From Tetrahymena thermophila SB210 (Eukaryota > Ciliophora > Oligohymenophorea > Hymenostomatida > Tetrahymenidae): 64,000 nt of DNA. The translations under genes were made by a program, and so were the position numbers. How positions within the stretch are numbered: the stretch's first letter is position 1; each line of letters opens with the position of its first letter. Location of the stretch: contig NW_002476380.1 of the NCBI RefSeq assembly GCF_000189635.1, forward strand, positions 434,001 to 498,000, in the 5' to 3' direction. The notes beneath the pieces are model-generated. The model ran no database searches, had not been told where the DNA came from, and was given only the letters and a program-made list of their open reading frames with translations. Shown in pieces: positions 1 through 13,500 of the stretch.

Positions 1-932
1 GCTCACCGCTCATTAAATCATATTTTATAATACTGTGAATTACCTGTTAAAAGAGCAGTTCCATTAGCTCTCGCAATTTTAAATATTTCAAATCCTAAAA
101 TTAATGTTATGGATCTCTTATTAAAATTCAGTCATGATGATGACTAAGAACTCAGCTAGAGAGCCATCTTCTCTATGGGTTTAGTAGGTGCTGGTACCAA
201 TAATTCAAGATTAGCTGATATTTTGAGAAATTTATCATCAACTTATAAGTAAGACAGTAGCAATAAATTCTTTATCAGAATTGCTTAAGGTCTTGTTTAG
301 ATGGGAAAAGTAATTAATATCTAAAAATTTTGCAATTAATGTATTAAAAATTAATTAATTAATCAATTAGGGTATGGTAACATTGTAACCTTACTATTCT
401 GACAAATTCTTGTTGAACAAGGTCGGATTATCTGGCATAATTACAGTAATTCACTCTTTAATGGATACTAAATCTGTTTTCGGTGATTAACATTACACCA
501 TGCTTTATCTAGGATTAGCTGCCTATCCTCGTATGCTCTTTACAGTAAAATATTTATTCAATATTGAAATAGCAGTTTTAAAGTATTAATTATATTTTCA
601 TTAATAAAATAGGTTGATGAAAATGGTGAAAATAAAGCTATAGATATCAGAGTTGGACAAGCTGTAGATGTTGTTGGTCAAGCTGGTAAGCCTAAGAAAA
701 TTACTGGTTTCTAAACTCATCAATCACCTGTCCTTATCAGTTATGGTGAAAGGTAATAAATATGATTTTATTTAACAAAAAGTATTAATTTAAAATAAAA
801 ATAAATAGAGCTGAGTTAGGAAGCGACGAATATATTCCTTTATAAGCAACTGTTCTTGAAAATATTATCATAGTATAGAAAAATCCCGATTATGTTCCTG
901 AAGAAGAAAGTAAAAATAAAAGAAAGCAATGA
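1..932 (+). CDS. RPN1: 26S proteasome regulatory subunit RPN1 (PSMD2), C-terminal part
   Basis: This is the largest non-ATPase subunit of the 19S proteasome base, the scaffold that docks ubiquitin receptors and shuttle factors. The window starts inside the gene and holds the last 248 codons. Exons are 1-309, 371-544, 613-752 and 809-932, with introns of 61, 68 and 56 nt, and the joined frame closes exactly at TGA 930-932. Recognisable stretches are [15 protein letters not shown] near the start, then [21 protein letters not shown] sequence (here [20 protein letters not shown]), [20 protein letters not shown] and the end [11 protein letters not shown], all matching the C-terminal toroid end of RPN1. 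Gln is encoded by TAA/TAG within the exons. The 5' part, about 650 codons judging by the family length of about 900 residues, lies outside the window. Identification is firm; intron ends rest on phase and homology. Confidence 0.95.
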
Positions 933-2069
933 GAAGTTGATTAAGAATGAAACATTTTCTAAATTTACAATTAAAGAAATGTATAAATTTAGAAAAAGCA
1001 ATAGAACAAACAAACAATCGATAAATCAATAAAACAAACAAACAAATAATAAATTGTTTTGTATTTATAATATTATAATAGGAGAAAAGAACTCCATTAT
1101 TTATAACGTGTATACATCTTGTCTTAAAAGCCTCTAAACCCAAATTAAATTAAAAAATTGTAAAATCAAGCAGATTTGTTAAAAATTATTAAAGATTTAA
1201 ATTAAATTTTATAATTTATTTTTATAGAACTCAAATTTATTTTAAATAGAGAAATTTAAATAAACTTAATATATCAATAAATTGATTATTAGCATATTTG
1301 CATATTTGAATATTTAATTTAGTCGAATATTTTAATTCTACTAAATTCTATATTATGTTTCAAAAGTTTATTTATTATTTTAAAATTAGAAGCAAAAATA
1401 GATAATTTAAATTTAATCTATAAAAAATTCAATAATTAGCAAATGAATTCAAAATAAAACATTGAATTATTGAAAAGATGTTTAATTCAATATAAAAATT
1501 AATTTATAATAGTATTTAAATTTAAATTTTATAGCTGATAAAAATCAACAGCAAACACGCATGCCTAATTTATTTGAACAGGATTAAATTATTTCAAATG
1601 AAAAAGGAGAAAAGATACAAGATCATTCACTTTTATTTTATATTGTGCATAAAGGAATTAAAATGAATGAAAATATATACAAATACTCAAGCAATCAAAC
1701 AAAAAATAGAGCATTTAATTATTTAGAAGCAATTATTTGTTAACTAAAAAATAAATGTTTGTATGTGTGTATGCATGTGAATATGCATGTAATTATATAT
1801 ATTATTTCCTTTAATAACACTAAAAAATAGGTAGCTCGCTTGGTCTTAATTTGAGCACTCTTGGCAAATGGATGAATGAATAAATGAATGAGGAAATGAG
1901 AGGAACAATGAAAGAAATGAATTGAAAAAATGCAAAAATGAATGAAGTGAGAAATAAGAGAAGGTAAATATTGATTAGATATAAAAAAGATCTAAGGATA
2001 AAAAACCAAAATAAAGAAATCAAAAATTATTAAATCAAAAAAAAAGAAATTAAAAGAAGAAAAAAGGAA
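933..2069. other. Intergenic, RPN1 3' side to ubiquitin-eL40 promoter
   Basis: About 1.1 kb of A/T-rich sequence with short runs such as repeated aaac units near 1010-1045. No credible coding frame was found in either strand with TGA as the only stop. It should contain the RPN1 3' UTR and the promoter of the next gene. The A-rich stretch at 2030-2069 directly before the ATG is typical of ciliate start contexts. Confidence 0.6.
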
Positions 2070-2459
<390 letters not shown>

Positions 2460-4794
2460 GAAAATTAATCAAAATAAAGCATATAAATAAATATATAGGT
2501 TGTTATTTTACACTATGAAGTAATTGCAACTAATGACCAAAATTATTTTAAATTTACTATTAAATTATCGCCACAGCAGGCACATGCAATTAAATTAATT
2601 TTGTGTTCGTGTTTTCTTAATTTTTTAATATTTAAATTCATCCACACACTTTAAAAACTCACTTAGTACTTCCATTATCATACATTTATTCTGGTAATTA
2701 AAGTTTAACTTAATCACTTCATTATCCAAAAATCTACTCTCAATTTGCAAGTATAGCTTTTTTATGTTTTGTGGTTTCAAATTTAAAATATTTTCTACAT
2801 TTTTTAAACATAATTCTATCTACTTCTCCTAACTAAAATGACTTAATTATTTAACTCCTATATGTGACAGTTTACAAAACCTAAATACTCAAATTAATAT
2901 TTAAAGCTACTTTTATCAACTAAACCTCTCCTTTATTCCTTTTGATTTGAATTTATAATATTAATTTTTTGTGCTTAGTTTATAATTTTCGTTTGCACAA
3001 GAATTATTATAAAAAATATATCTATTCTCTTCAGTATTTATATAGTTGGTATATATTTTATCAATTCAATTTATTTAAAGGTATTCTAACTATGAAATAT
3101 TTTTTCTCTTCTTAGAGTCAAAAAGTATTTAGACTAACTAATTTTGATTCCATAAAAAATAAACTTAGAAGGTCACATAAGTGTTAAAAACAAAAAGTAT
3201 CTAAATTATTTTAAACTAGATTGTATTTAAAACATCAAATATTTTAAAAACTAAAAAATAAATAATTTGTTTTTTTGTAATTTATTTTTTTGAAATAACT
3301 ATTTTGAATAAATAAATATGTTTAAGAAATAGAGTTTTTTATTTTAAATCATAAAAAATATTTAGTTGATATTTTTGAAAAAAAAGAGTTATAAACATTC
3401 TATTTAAAATATAATAAAAGATATTAAAATTTTTCATACTTTTAACATTATAAAAAAAGAAATTGTTGAAATTAGTTTCTTTAAAAATAATATTAAACAT
3501 ATTTTCTCGTTTTTAAATAAAAATATATTATTTACTAATTTAATTTTAATATCTGTTGGTATCAAAATCATTCATTTTAGAATTTAAAATTAGACAAAAA
3601 TAAACTGAATAAACAAATTAAAATTTTAAAATATTAAACTAATTAAAAAATAAAATATCAAATAAATTATATTAAATAAACTGAATGAAACAAATAAACT
3701 TAAGCAAAAAACCATAATTTTTATTTCTGAAATAAAGTATTAAATAAATAAAATTGCTTGAATACTAAACTCATTTTAAGATTTAAATTTATTAAAAAAA
3801 AAATTAATTAAATCAAAATGAATTTCATTTGATGTATTAAAAATTTGTAAAAATTAATAATAAGAAAATGAATACATACATGATTTGATACTTCTAATAT
3901 TTTAATGGTATTAAAATATTATTAATTAGTAAAATACTTAAAATATATTTTCAGAGTTTCAAAATTACATTGATTTATCTAAATTCTCCACTTATAAAAA
4001 TTTAAGATATTTATTTATTTATGGTATTTATTAATTCTAATCAAATTCAGTTACATTTTAAAAATATTCTTTGAACATATTAAATACACTATTACTAAAT
4101 ATTATACCATTAAAAAAATATCTTGTTAAATTTTGATTTTTTAGTTTTTAAAATGTCTATTTTATTTTAATATATATTATATCTTTATTTTATTAATCAT
4201 TCATCCATATATTTACTTTCAAATAAGTCCAAATTGGAGTAACATGTTTTCCTAATTAATTTTTAACTAATAAAAGAACTATTTTTATTCATAATTGAAT
4301 AATTATTGATTATGATATTAGTAGTTTATAAAAAATCAAATAGAGAAATACCCAACCTTTTTAATTTGCAAAAATTCTTAAATAACTTAAGTAAAAATAA
4401 ATAAAAATGAAGGGGAATAAAGAAATAAAAATAAAAATTTAAATGAATTAAGTATTTGATTAAGTAGAATTAAATAAAATGTATTTTGTCTATTGCTTTA
4501 ATTTTCTGTATTTATATTGATTTATATACCTATGATTCTAATTAAGGATGCAAAACCAGTATTCAAATAATCAATCAATCATAAATCTATAAAATTAATT
4601 TTTTCAATAATCTTATAATATATAAATAATTAATTAAATATTAATAAGATAAGTCTTAAATTAAAAAATTAAACTTTCATCCAGTACTTTCAATAATAAA
4701 TAAATAAGTGCTTACCATTCAATAAGGCATATAGGATTAACGCAATCGAATAGCGAATTGATTATATTTTGATTTGAAAATTAATTTTAGTCGC
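2460..4794. other. Intergenic, 2.3 kb A/T-rich
   Basis: Long low-complexity A/T sequence between two plus-strand genes. I see no coding frame, RNA gene or repeat family. The last bases before the next ATG (ttaattttag at 4781-4790) look like a 3' splice site, so a 5' UTR intron upstream of the following gene is possible. Confidence 0.5.
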
Positions 4795-7700
4795 ATGTCG
4801 AATAACAACAATAATGATAGTATGGAAGTAGATATCAACTACGATGTATAAAATCAAATTGTTTTATATACTTAAATATATTTTTTTTTTGCCCTTCAAA
4901 TTAATGCTTTGATTTTTAAAACAGATAATTTATGAGATCGTTAAGAAAAACCCTAAGGATAGATCTCCAGACAATATAAAGTATTTGATGCGCTTGCCTG
5001 TTGATATTTTAAGGGAATCTATAAATCCTTATGCATAACTTTATGCTAGATACTTTGAATTCGAAGAGCATAAGCAAAATAAATAAATATTTGCTTCAAG
5101 TAAATTAATGTTAGAACTATTATACATAATATAAAAGCGAGAAATTACTCACATTTTATAAATTGAAAGAAGCATTTAGAAATTAACTAATAATAATTAA
5201 ATAATAAAGAATAGAGGAAGAATGGGGTTTATTGGATTATCGAGGGGTAATTTGCTGTATACAACAAAAAGAACATCATAATTAGAGCTTACAAAAACTT
5301 AGATTATTTGAGCTAGAATGATATTATGAATGAATTTGAAGACTTTTAGGAGGTGAGAGCTCTCGAGAATACTAAGCTCGGATATATTTCAGATAGGACC
5401 ATAACTGAAATCATAGAGCCTTTGAAAAAAGAAGCTAGATGGTAACTTCATGATTTTTTATCGTGCACACCTTTGCTTTGTACTTGGACCTTTAATCAAA
5501 TAAAATTTTTGCTGACCTTTTTTAATACTTTAACTTTCGGTAAAAACTCTTATGTATTTCAAGAAAAGCAAGAGAGCACTGCAGTCTACTTTGTTAAAGA
5601 CGGTATATTTGATGTAATGGATTATTTTATATTATTTTTTTAAGTTTAATTCAACATTTTGATAAATGAATTATAAATTCAGTAACTTGGTTAAAAGTTT
5701 GGGCATTTAGCCTACATGTAATTAGGAAATAATAATTAGATTCATATAGATTTAAATAGCTTAGATATCTAGAATTATAAGTTAATTTTGTAAGTGTTTC
5801 TTTCTTCTTGTTTATTTATTGATTCATTAAACTTCGCATGAACAAGAAGAAGAATGAATGAATTCATTAATGAATTTATTTTTTTATTTAAATTGTAATT
5901 ACATTCATGAAGATATATTCAAGCAATTTATAAGCAATAATAACCAATAAAAAACAAAACCTTTTCCTATTTTTTCATAAAAATCCTACAAATTGTCTGT
6001 AATTAAAAACATCCATAGTTACTAAATCAATTGAGAGATTTGTTGAATGGAAATTTAATTTTTAAACAACAAAAATTAAATAGTCTACAAATTTATTAAA
6101 TTTGATTGTTTCATTTTATTTAAAATAGATTAGAAAAAATTTTAGTGGAGCTGCTGATTATGATGATATAGTATCAAAAGAAGGTATTGTCATCAAGGAT
6201 CTTCCCTTATCGAAAATTTAAAAACTCCAAATGAAAGAATTTAAAGTAAAATTAATAAATTTATATTTGATGTATTAAATTTTTTTAATTTGAAGATTAG
6301 CACCTTAAATTTAGGAGACTATTTTGGAGAAGAAGATGTTTTAACTGGAAATAATAGAAGCTTTTCAGTCCTGTGTAATTCGCTTTAAGGAGAAGTTGTT
6401 TATATATAAGCTGAACATTTTATTGAGTTTATTTACAAGGATCTATTTTGTAGGTCAACAATAGATTAGAAAGCAAAAAAGAAAGAGTAGCTATTTTAAA
6501 AGAGAGAGATTAACATTAAAGGTTCTTTAAATAATTATGGAAATTTTTTAGTCAATGAGCATTTTAACAAAAATTTGGATCAAATTATAACAGAATTAGC
6601 AATTCAGCCATAAGTAAAAACTTATAATGAGTAAATTTAATTTAATTTTATTTAAAAATATTAAATTATAAATGGAGTAAGAAATTTTTTTTTATCAATA
6701 TAGAATTTAAAAGGAATAAGTTATCAAGCAAATGTAGTCTTTAACTAACATACAAGGTGCAAGTCCTAGAAGAAACAAGGGTTTGATTAGAAATGAAACT
6801 TTAGCTGATATTGAGGAACTAAGTGATGAAGCTGTGGCAAAAATGGTAAATAATAACCTATTCAGTAAAAAGAGAGTTCAAACTGAGTAAAAAATTGAAG
6901 AAATTCCTGATGTTCCAGAAAAATAAATTTTAACTATTTAAGACGAAGATAATAAAATTTAAAATCCTGATTAAATACAAAACAGAGTTGATGAATTAGT
7001 CAGAATCAACAAATAAGGTAAATAAAATTTTTTATATGACTGGAGGAGTAAGAAGAATAAAGAACCTTCTCACAACCGCACTCCATCAGAGTAATATCAA
7101 AAAGATGCTATGGAAGAATATGGATCTAATCCTCCTTCATAACCTGCTGAAAGAGCATCCTACCAAAATAATTTGAATAACGAGTATTACTTGGATGATG
7201 ATAATTCTCCAAAGAGATAAAATAAAAACTCTAGCAATAGCCCTTTATAGAGAGCTAATACTAAGTTCTTATTTTCTTATGCACAAAACTAAAACTCCTC
7301 ACCTCATTCTCCTAGAATAGTATCAATGACTGACTTATTTAGATTTAATACTGAAAATGCAGATGATTAATTTAAAGCCGAAAAACTTCCTTTCCCATAA
7401 ATGATTGAGAAAAATCCATCGTAATAAAATACAGGACGTTTAATTAACATCATTCCGACTGTGCAAAAGCCTCTGCAAAAATAAAATACCTTAAATTTAT
7501 AGCTTACTGATAGATAAAGATCATAAGTAAAATCACAAAATTAAAATGACTAAAATTTCAATGTAAATACCTAGATTTCAGATTAAGTAGGTTCTTCATA
7601 AATAACAAATTAACCTTCTAATTAAGAACTTTAATCTGAAAGCAACATATACAAAAGACTCTATAGCAGCAGCCAATCCCCATCTAGAAACGAAAAAAGT

Positions 7701-9711
7701 AATTTAATTTTTATTTTTGTGATAGATTATTAATAATTAATTCCCAAATTATTATTTAGTGCCTGAAAGAGACTCTACTAAAATGAAAAAGATAATGGAG
7801 TAAATGGATGATAAATTTCAAGTCCACCATTCAAACCTATAAAATTAATGTCAAAACTTTTTTACAAATCCTACATAAAACAATAATTAAGTCTAGCTAA
7901 AGATGATTAGATAAAATTCTTCTAAATCCCCCGAATTGAAAAATGGCTTATTATATGAGCAATAAGATGAGCTATAATAGCCAGATATAATTTAGTTAAG
8001 AAATTAGAGTTCTTCAGGAAGCTCTAATTAGCTATAATAAAAAGCTACTAATGTCAGGATTTAAACCTTTGAGCTTAAGGATATTTAAATATAATAGCCA
8101 TAGTTATAAAAAAAGAATAATAATTTAGATTCTTCTTCTCCTACTTATAAATTCATGGAATCCCCTTAATTTACTGGTTAGAAGAGCTCTTAAGACACTG
8201 TAAAGCTTTCATAGAAAAACAGCACTAACTCAAAATTAGGTCTTTCAAGCTCACCTAGACTAAAAAATATCAGTAGTAGTAGTTTTACTAGCAACCTGTT
8301 TAACTAGCCCAATAACAGTAGAATTAATAAAAATATTTCATTTGTAGAAAAGATTCGCAGTAATGTAAAAGGAAGCTTTTCAAACGATAAAAATAACTAC
8401 TTCAAACAAACTAGCAATGATACTCCAAATTATTCAGACTAACCCAATTTAATTCAAGGAGCAAAGTCAGTGAGTTCAGTTTTTCATGATTATAAGAATA
8501 ATTAAATTTAACAAAAGAAATAAACCTTGAATGATTTATACATATCCCAGTTTTAGAGACAGCGAAGCATAGAAGGTAATGATGATGACGATGATAATGA
8601 TTAACAAAAAAATTCATTAAGTTTAATATAAGAAGATTCAAATATTATTATTGCAAAATAAAATGCGAATACTTTCAATTTTATTAACAGTCCTGTTGAA
8701 GAAAACTTATAATTAAAGAGTCCAAATATGAATCGTCCTCTTAGCTCTGAAAGAAAAGAAAACTCCGCATTTTAAAACGGATATGACTTTTCTAACATTT
8801 AAGCCAAGACAACATAAAACTAAGATTTGTCTAGCAGAAGATTGCTGTTCTATAAGACTAATACAAATTTTTCTCATTACAAGCCACAATTTCCTAGTGT
8901 AAATCGTTAGGCTGCAATTTAAAATTAAAATTTATCGTAAAAATTATTATCAGAAAGATATCAAAAGTTTAAACTCCAACATAGCTAGATAAAGAAATAA
9001 AATCCTTAACAAGCTTAACAAGCGAATCAATTAAGCCAAGCTTCATAAAATTAAATAGAAGATATTAACAGTAAACCAGTGGTAACAAGTATATCTAATA
9101 TTTCCTAAGTTAATACTTTTGGAAATAACTTTAGTCATAATTTTATTTCAAACTAAACTGTTGAAAGGCAAAGCCAAAACGATTCAGTTAATGAAAATCT
9201 CTTTTATCATAGCAACAAAACATAAAAAATTATTACAAATAAACCAACAGCTAGATAAGAAAATTACTCCAGCAATCAAAATATATTTTAAAAGAGGGCA
9301 AAAAGTTAAAATGTTTTGCCACCAACAACTAGCTATAATGACTATAAACAAATGCAAAAAGAGCATCTTGCTTCTCCTTAAGATCACTTACAAAAGCTCT
9401 TAGATAAAAAAGAAAAAATGTTTAGAAAACATTTGTTTTCTTCTCAAGGTGGATAAAGTCAAATTTTATAATAAACCAACCACGAAATTAATAATCCTTA
9501 TTTCAACACTTATATTTAGTTAGATTATATGAATGCCTATAAAATTTCTTAAGCAAAACCTAAAACTTAGGTAGGTGGTAATTTATCTGCTACATCATAA
9601 ATTATTAAATATATCCCTATGTCTCCTGATAAAAAAAAAATTCCAGATTATCCTGAAAAAATTTAAAACCGAAGCGGTACAAGAAGTAACAATCGCCAAT
9701 TAGTATCTTGA
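4795..9711 (+). CDS. Cyclic-nucleotide-binding-domain protein with long Q/N/S-rich tail
   Basis: The gene model has eight exons and 1382 residues. Introns are 4846-4924, 5100-5179, 5614-5682, 5790-6145, 6246-6295, 6631-6703 and 7699-7759, and the sum is in frame to TGA 9709-9711. The N-terminal ~350 residues hold cNMP-binding folds. A first, divergent unit shows GVYWIIEGQFAVYN near residue 75. A second has VYFVKDGIFD at about 210-219, then GDYFGEEDVLTGNNRSFSV at about 295-313, which keeps the Gly-Glu and the Arg of a phosphate-binding cassette. The remaining ~1000 residues are disordered, rich in Gln, Asn and Ser, with many SP/TP sites and no membrane segment. The layout suggests a regulatory or scaffold protein responding to cAMP or cGMP rather than a channel or kinase, since neither a pore nor a kinase domain is visible. 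Exact ligand and partner are unknown. The 5100-5179 and 5790-6145 splice ends were chosen by frame. Confidence 0.75.
5802..5851. other. Inverted repeat inside a 356-nt intron
   Basis: TTCTTCTTGTT at 5802-5812 is the exact reverse complement of AACAAGAAGAA at 5841-5851, with a 28-nt loop. It lies in the longest intron of the cNMP-binding gene, shortly after the 5' splice site (gtaagtg at 5790). The pyrimidine/purine arms stand out from the A/T background. Confidence 0.6.
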
Positions 9712-10521
9712 TTAAATAATTATGAAAATATAAAATATAATGAATTATTTTTGGCTATATTAATAAAATAAATATAATAAATAAAGGAGTATACATTTGT
9801 ATTTCAGTTTGTTAAAAAATCTCATTTAAAATATTTTCAAGATAAATAAATAAATAACTCTTTATTAAACAAGATGTAAAATTTTCATTAAAATATCCTT
9901 TTTTTAGTGTTTTTTAATATTAATTGGCTTGTTTAAAATAAATAAGACATATTCAACTATTAATTTTCTAATCATCTAATTTTATTAAATATTTTTATTA
10001 TTAGATTTGATAAAACCATTTTATTTATATTTTCATTAATTATTTCTTGATTTTAATATTATTTAATATGAAAAAATTAATCTTTAAAATCTAAATATTT
10101 AAATTAATAATATCTATTTCTTTATATTGATTTGAAAGAAATTTACTAACTTGGAATAAATGAATGAATAAATATAAATTATTTAGAATTATTAAATATT
10201 ATAGATTTGACTTTAATGATACTTATAATTTGATTTTATTAATTGGGTGCTTATTAAATATTATAAATCTTTAAAGTTTGCAAAATTTTAGTTATAAGCT
10301 TTAATAAAGTAATAAAAGCCTTTAATTTTTGAATCAGTGATATTTTTACATTTAAATAGAGTTAATCAATCAATAGATATTTATGAGGTATACCACATTC
10401 ATTTAAAAAAATATTCAAAATTTCAAAATCACAAATTAAATCTTTGTAAAATTTTATTATTTAAAATATTACTATTTTGCTTTGATTTCTTTTGATTTTA
10501 ATAATAGGAAATAAATAATTC
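9712..10521. other. Intergenic, about 0.8 kb
   Basis: A/T-rich spacer between two plus-strand genes, expected to hold a 3' UTR and a promoter. No coding frame or distinctive repeat seen. Confidence 0.5.
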
Positions 10522-13500
10522 ATGGATAATAAATAGTAAGTTGAAGTTGAATCAAAGTCTCATTTATAAGAAGATCTTGACAAATATTTATTTGCAGACA
10601 ACCATTTTAATGGTTAAAATAGCAGTAGAGTTTAAGACGATTCAGAAAGAGAATTTCCTAATCATATATAATAAGTAGTTTATGATGAATCAGCAAGTTA
10701 GAATGGTGATTAATAAATATCAATAAATCCTAATAAAATACATCAATAAAAATAGCAATTTAATGAAGTTCAATAATAGGAAATCTATGAAAACAATGAA
10801 AACTTCAATTAAAATTAACCAAATTTATATAATAATGACAGGAGTTATAGTTAATCTAACTTAGATGATGATAGCTGTATTGAATCTAAAAGTTTACAAA
10901 ATTATAACAAAGAAAATAAAGAAAAACTTAAAATATTTTAAATGCAAAAGCAAAGTTAATAAAACTTTAATATGAACACTTTGTAAAGCAGATAAAATGT
11001 CGAAAAAGATAATATGAATTACTTGCAATCTTCATTAAATTACTGCAACAAAACAAAAGATGAAATTTAAGAAATTATTGAATAAATACCCTATCCTGAT
11101 TAATTATCAATGACTTCAATATCGAATTCTACTCATTCTTATATTGGTTCAACTCCTTAAAGAAATCTTTTAGATAATGCGGATTTTAGGCAATCAAAGA
11201 AATCTATGAAAAGAGGATCTCTAAATAGATTTAATAACGAAATTTAAAAAATGGCATAATACTAATCATTATAAAATGGTAAAAAGTAAGCTCATAGTAA
11301 AACTGAAGAAGACAACCATGACATAGCCCTAAATTGGTCCAAATCTAATGTAAGACCTGGAGATTAATAAAATATATTCCCATAGGTAAAAATCATTCAT
11401 ATATAAAAAATATATTTTTCAATTATTTTTAAAGAAGATTTTAATCTATCAATCAAAATTATTTATTTTAAATCTAAATTATTTATTTAATTTTCATCAT
11501 TCATATTTTAAAATAATTATTTAATAATATTTTTGCAATTTTATTTTTGAAATAGAAAACAAATAGACTTTAATAATATATTTATTTATTAATGTTTTAA
11601 ATATGATTCTAATATTTTTAGGTACTTGCTCCCTCTATAGAATTATCTAATGAAAACTCTATGATTCTAAAGATGATGCAGTAAAATAATAGCGATATGA
11701 ATTAGGTTTAAAAGATTAATTTAGCTACTTTTGGAGGTTTTGATACTCGTAATGACGAAGATTTAGAAGATGAATTAGAAAATTATAATGAAAATAGCAG
11801 GATAAATTAGGATATTCAAGGTTAAATTGATTAGCAATAAAAGAGGTTATAACAATACCAAAATATAAATCATTATAATTATAATTCAAATAATACACCA
11901 TATGAATTAGGTCATGAAGATTTGTAGGAAGATCATGAGTATTACATAGATGATCATAATTTTTAACAATAATAGAGATAGTTTGAATAAAAATCTTAGA
12001 AAAATAGCAGCATTATTGAGCACAATAAAAATTATTTATAATCAAATAATATCAGTAATAATAATATGTAAAATAATTCAAAGAGTTTAAATGTGATAGA
12101 TAAGAGTCGCTCTTAAAATTATTCTATGCAAGAGGATCAGATTAATGCTGTAGCTTACCAAAATAATAGCTAAACTGATAATAGCTATTATGGTGAGAAG
12201 AGTAATTATCAAAGCTAAACTCTATAGCAACAATATTAGTAATAAAAAATGCATTATAGCAATAATAACAATGGACATTCTTAAGTGAATTACAGTGACA
12301 ATTAAATGGATGCCAGCTGCTTGAGCACTAATTAACAAGATCAAAGTGTTTTACAAAATTTATAGCAAATTTAAAATTAAACCATTAACATTATGAGAAA
12401 AAGTGATGATGACAGTGCTATGAGAATTTAGCTGTCATAGCTTTCGATGGAAAAAAATTAACTAATGAACAGAGTCTAATATTTAGTTTAATTAGTTAGT
12501 AAATATGAATAGGAGAAAATCTATTAAGCATCTCAAATTGAAGATTTGGATCAGGTCTTGAAGCTTCTAAAGGTAATTAATTTGCTTATATTTTTCTAAC
12601 TATAAAATTTTAATTTAGGAAAAATATAAAGATAATGGGAATTTAGAAAAATTAAGAGGAAGAGAGCTAGAGAATGAAAGATAAAATAATAAAAGGCTCA
12701 AATAATAAATAGAGTCAAAGAATGAGAAAATTTAGTCTCTTCTTGATGAGATCTAAAAGTTAGAATAATAAAGAGAAGCTTATCTAATAGAGTTTGAAAA
12801 ACAAAGAGAAATTAAGCAAAATGATCAACAAATGCTTTAGGAATGCTAAATTCAAATGTAATCTATTTAGGAATAAAACGATTAACTCCTTATTAAAAAA
12901 GAAGAATTAGAAACAGAACTTCAGACAAGAGATTTTGTATTTAATTTTATAAATTAATTTATTTTTAAATAATGATTTTATTTAAAAAAGAACCTTGAAA
13001 ATATGAAACAAACCTATTAGCAGAGAGAAAAGTTATTAAAAAATGAATTGAGTAAGTAGAGAATGCAATATGAAAAAGAACTCTTTTCATATTAATAGGA
13101 AATATAAATTCTGAATAAGGCTAAAGAGGCTGAAAGATAAAAATTGCTGATGAGGGAAGAAAGTATTCAAAATGATTAAATCAATAAATAGACTATCGCA
13201 AATTTGAATGAAGAAATTCATGAATTGATATAGCTAACAGAAAAGAAAGATAGAACTATTGAATTGCTTCGCTTAGAATTAGAAGAATACAAAGACGAAG
13301 TAAGACAAAATCTTTTGAAAAATTTTTCTTATTGGATTTAAAGCGAAGAGTTTAAGAACAACGATTATGAAATAATGATTGAAATAATTAGATCTTAGTA
13401 AAAATTATTAAATAGAAGAAAATTAATTCATTAAATAAAATTTTATATTAAAAAGTTTGTAAGAGTTAAAATATGAAAATGAAGGACTCTCGGTCTCTGT

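Noticed and set aside
9119..9403. Separate small plus-strand gene
   Set aside because: It is an out-of-frame shadow inside the last exon of the cNMP-binding-domain gene, whose own frame continues uninterrupted.
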